A DNA stretch of 54,667 nucleotides. Source: Arcobacter sp. LC1. GTDB taxonomy: Bacteria > Campylobacterota > Campylobacteria > Campylobacterales > Arcobacteraceae. Below the pieces are notes generated by a model, which saw only the letters and a list, made by a program, of their open reading frames with translations, did not search any database and was not told the DNA's origin. Where the stretch lies: the NCBI GenBank assembly GCA_021378565.1, contig JAACJU010000002.1:143777-198443 (forward strand), in the 5' to 3' direction. The translations under genes were made by a program, and so were the position numbers. How positions within the stretch are numbered: position 1 is the first letter of the stretch; each line of letters begins with the position of its first letter. This document shows positions 52,750 to 54,667 of this stretch, piece by piece.

Positions 52750-54667
52750 CTATTTAAAACTTTCTTGAAGCTGGGCAAGTTCCAAAAATTGCTCTATTTT
52801 TTGCTCATAAGTCTCTTCAGTAACTTGGAGCTCTTGTCCTAGTTTTGATATTCCTATTTCTTCATAATACTTAGGATTTTCTAAAAAGGACTTTAACTCT
52901 TTAATCTTTTCTTCAAGATTTTGTATTTCTTTCTCCAAGCTTTCATAAAGTCTTTTTTCTTTATACGTTAATTGGGTTTTTACTTTTTCTTGGATATTTT
53001 CTTTTTTAGGTACTTTTGTTGTATTAATATTTTGCTCTTTTGCAAAAGCTTGAAATGATTTTAGCTCTTTTTCTTCTTCTAAATATGAAGAATATCCCTC
53101 ATGGCTTTCTATTATTTTGCCTTGTTCTTGAAAAATAAATAACTTACTTGCGACTTTATCTACAAAATATCTATCATGACTAACAAAAATCAAAGCCCCT
53201 TGAAAGTTTTGCAAAAATTGCTCTAAAATATTAATCGTTGGAATATCCAAATCATTCGTAGGTTCATCCAAAATCAAACAATCCATATTTTTTGTAAACA
53301 AAAGTGCAAGGGCAACTCTATTTTTTTCACCACCACTTAAAACACCTAGTTTTTTATCAAGGTATTCTTTGGGAAATAAGAAATTTTTTAAGTAGCCATA
53401 AACATGCATAGATTTACCATCATTTAGATAAACTCTATCTCCGCCATTTGGACAAAAAATCTCCATTAAGTTTTTGGAATTATCAAGCATTTTTCTTTGC
53501 TGGTCAAAATATCCTATCTTAAAATCACCTTTTTTGATAAGCCCTGAATCTATCTTTTCTTCGCCTAGTAAAATCTTGAGTAAGGTTGATTTTCCACTTC
53601 CGTTTGCACCAACTATAGCTATCACATCTTTTTGGACAATTCTAGTGCTAAAATCATTTATTAGCTCTTTATCACCTAGTTTTTTGCTTATATTCTTAAG
53701 CTCAAAAAGCATTTTTTTCTTAGATAAACTTTTTTGATTTTGGAAGTTTTTTTGCTCTCTTTGAAGGTCTAGACTTATTTTATTTATTTTTGCAGGGTTT
53801 GTTTTGATTTGTTTTTTCAGCTCAAAATACTTAGCTTTTCTTAGCTCATTTCTTTTTCTTCTAGCAGTAACTCCGCCTTGCATCCAGTGCGCTTCTGCTT
53901 TGTAAGCTTTGATTAGATTTTGGTGGTCTTTTTGCATAGCTTGTAAAAGCTCTTGTTTTTGCTCAAGATACTGGGTATATCCGCCATTAAATTTTCTTAA
54001 ATTTCCCCCATCAATTTCTATAATATTTGTAGCTAAGCTATTTATAAAATACCTATCATGACTTATAAAAAGTAAGGTAAAATCTTCTTTTAAAAGCATT
54101 TGTTCTAAAAATTCAATCATATAAACATCAAGATGATTTGTAGGCTCATCAAGCAAAAGGACATCAGGCTTGTTTAGCAAAAGCCCAGCAAGTCCTACTC
54201 TTCTTTGTTCTCCTCCACTTAAAAGTTCAATATCATTATCTTCATAAATCTTTAAGTCAAATTCTTTTAGTATTCTTTGAACTTTGTTTTCTAAATCCCA
54301 AGCATTGTGAAAATCAAGATAAGAAGCAAGGTCAGCTTGCTCATTTAAAAGTGTTTTATTTTCATAGTCTTCACTTAGTAAAATAGATATTTCTTCGTAT
54401 CGTTTTTTAGCATTTTTAAGTTCAAATAATTCTTCTTCGATGGCTTGTTTTACTGTAAAATTTGGCTTAAATTTTGGAGCTTGGTCTAGCATTTTTATTT
54501 TTATAGACTTGTCAATAGCCATCTCTCCGCTATCAGCTTGCACTTGCTTCATAATGATTTTAAAAAGCGTAGATTTTCCTTGTCCATTTTGTCCTAATAG
54601 GCAAATTCTTTGCTTTGCTTGAAGGGTAAAATTGACATCTTTTAGGATAATTTTTATGTCATATTGC
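52750..54667 (-). CDS. uup: ABC-F ATPase, Uup type (5' end beyond window)
   Basis: The frame stays open to the right edge, so the start is missing. On the minus strand the first visible ABC domain has Walker A GQNGQGKST (within 54553-54610), signature LLSGGEQRR and Walker B LLLDEPTNHLD. The second has GANGSGKST, LSGGEKNR and LILDEPTNDLD. A C-terminal coiled coil (YKEKRLYESLEKEIQNLEEKI onward) is typical of Uup, which binds DNA or ribosomes and affects transposon excision. No membrane helices. It lies 52 bases upstream of yqeY. Confidence 0.9.
   Translation of the reverse strand, partial: QYDIKIILKDVNFTLQAKQRICLLGQNGQGKSTLFKIIMKQVQADSGEMAIDKSIKIKMLDQAPKFKPNFTVKQAIEEELFELKNAKKRYEEISILLSEDYENKTLLNEQADLASYLDFHNAWDLENKVQRILKEFDLKIYEDNDIELLSGGEQRRVGLAGLLLNKPDVLLLDEPTNHLDVYMIEFLEQMLLKEDFTLLFISHDRYFINSLATNIIEIDGGNLRKFNGGYTQYLEQKQELLQAMQKDHQNLIKAYKAEAHWMQGGVTARRKRNELRKAKYFELKKQIKTNPAKINKISLDLQREQKNFQNQKSLSKKKMLFELKNISKKLGDKELINDFSTRIVQKDVIAIVGANGSGKSTLLKILLGEEKIDSGLIKKGDFKIGYFDQQRKMLDNSKNLMEIFCPNGGDRVYLNDGKSMHVYGYLKNFLFPKEYLDKKLGVLSGGEKNRVALALLFTKNMDCLILDEPTNDLDIPTINILEQFLQNFQGALIFVSHDRYFVDKVASKLFIFQEQGKIIESHEGYSSYLEEEKELKSFQAFAKEQNINTTKVPKKENIQEKVKTQLTYKEKRLYESLEKEIQNLEEKIKELKSFLENPKYYEEIGISKLGQELQVTEETYEQKIEQFLELAQLQESFK

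Noticed and set aside
1-54667. CRISPR array, insertion sequence, prophage or integron
   Set aside because: No spaced direct repeats, transposase, integrase or phage structural genes were found on either strand.

Overview
The window is AT-rich, densely packed bacterial chromosome, best explained as a member of Campylobacterota, probably close to Arcobacteraceae. Supporting points are the flagellar export genes next to a large periplasmic TPR protein of the PflA kind, the kdsA-ribH-nusB-pyrF order, a protein matching the plasminogen-binding PgbA N-terminal domain, FlgL of ordinary length rather than the long Campylobacter form, and extended TGnTATAAT-type -10 boxes. The lineage is inferred from content; no rRNA is present.

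Layout. 1-7974 (+): flagellar run fliR(end)-flhB-TPR protein-fliI-flgL-flhA, closed by a hairpin. 8123-11737: a (+) MFS exporter facing a (-) pair, an ATP-grasp ligase overlapped by a second MFS, which looks like a small-molecule or peptide synthesis and export unit. 12180-19397 (-): tRNA-Ser(GCU) and a tight housekeeping run (EamA permease, FMN glutamate-synthase-like protein, small membrane protein, K+ channel with RCK domains, kdsA, ribH, nusB, pyrF). 19637-22674 (+): mscS, murA and a membrane-anchored degenerate HNH protein.

22716-32814 (-) is the most distinctive region. A GntR/FCD regulator is followed, after its own terminator and an 18-bp perfect palindrome, by ridA, an aldehyde dehydrogenase of the 2-oxoglutarate-semialdehyde type, an M19 dipeptidase-like protein that has lost several metal ligands, a BCCT transporter, an unrecognised 802-aa protein and a YdeP-type molybdopterin oxidoreductase. 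I read this as an inducible uptake and catabolic cassette for an amine, imino acid or betaine whose carbon ends in 2-oxoglutarate; the substrate is unknown.

32979-37859 (+): cmoA (apparently leaderless)-bcp-pgbA-like-glcD-yihY, then a putative lipoprotein. 37930-40820 (-): uvrD-like helicase and cvfB. 40964-42858 (+): galE-galU. 42904-43712 (-): a periplasmic ATP-dependent DNA ligase gene broken by a one-base frameshift. 43844-47271 (+): AlkD-like protein and valS. After a 70-residue-scale membrane ORF and a gene-poor stretch of about 670 bases come pepT with an MFS permease (48257-50691), then rmuC, yqeY and a uup-type ABC-F gene running off the right edge.

No rRNA, CRISPR array, insertion sequence, prophage or plasmid function was seen. 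All family assignments are by reading the translated sequence, without database searches.
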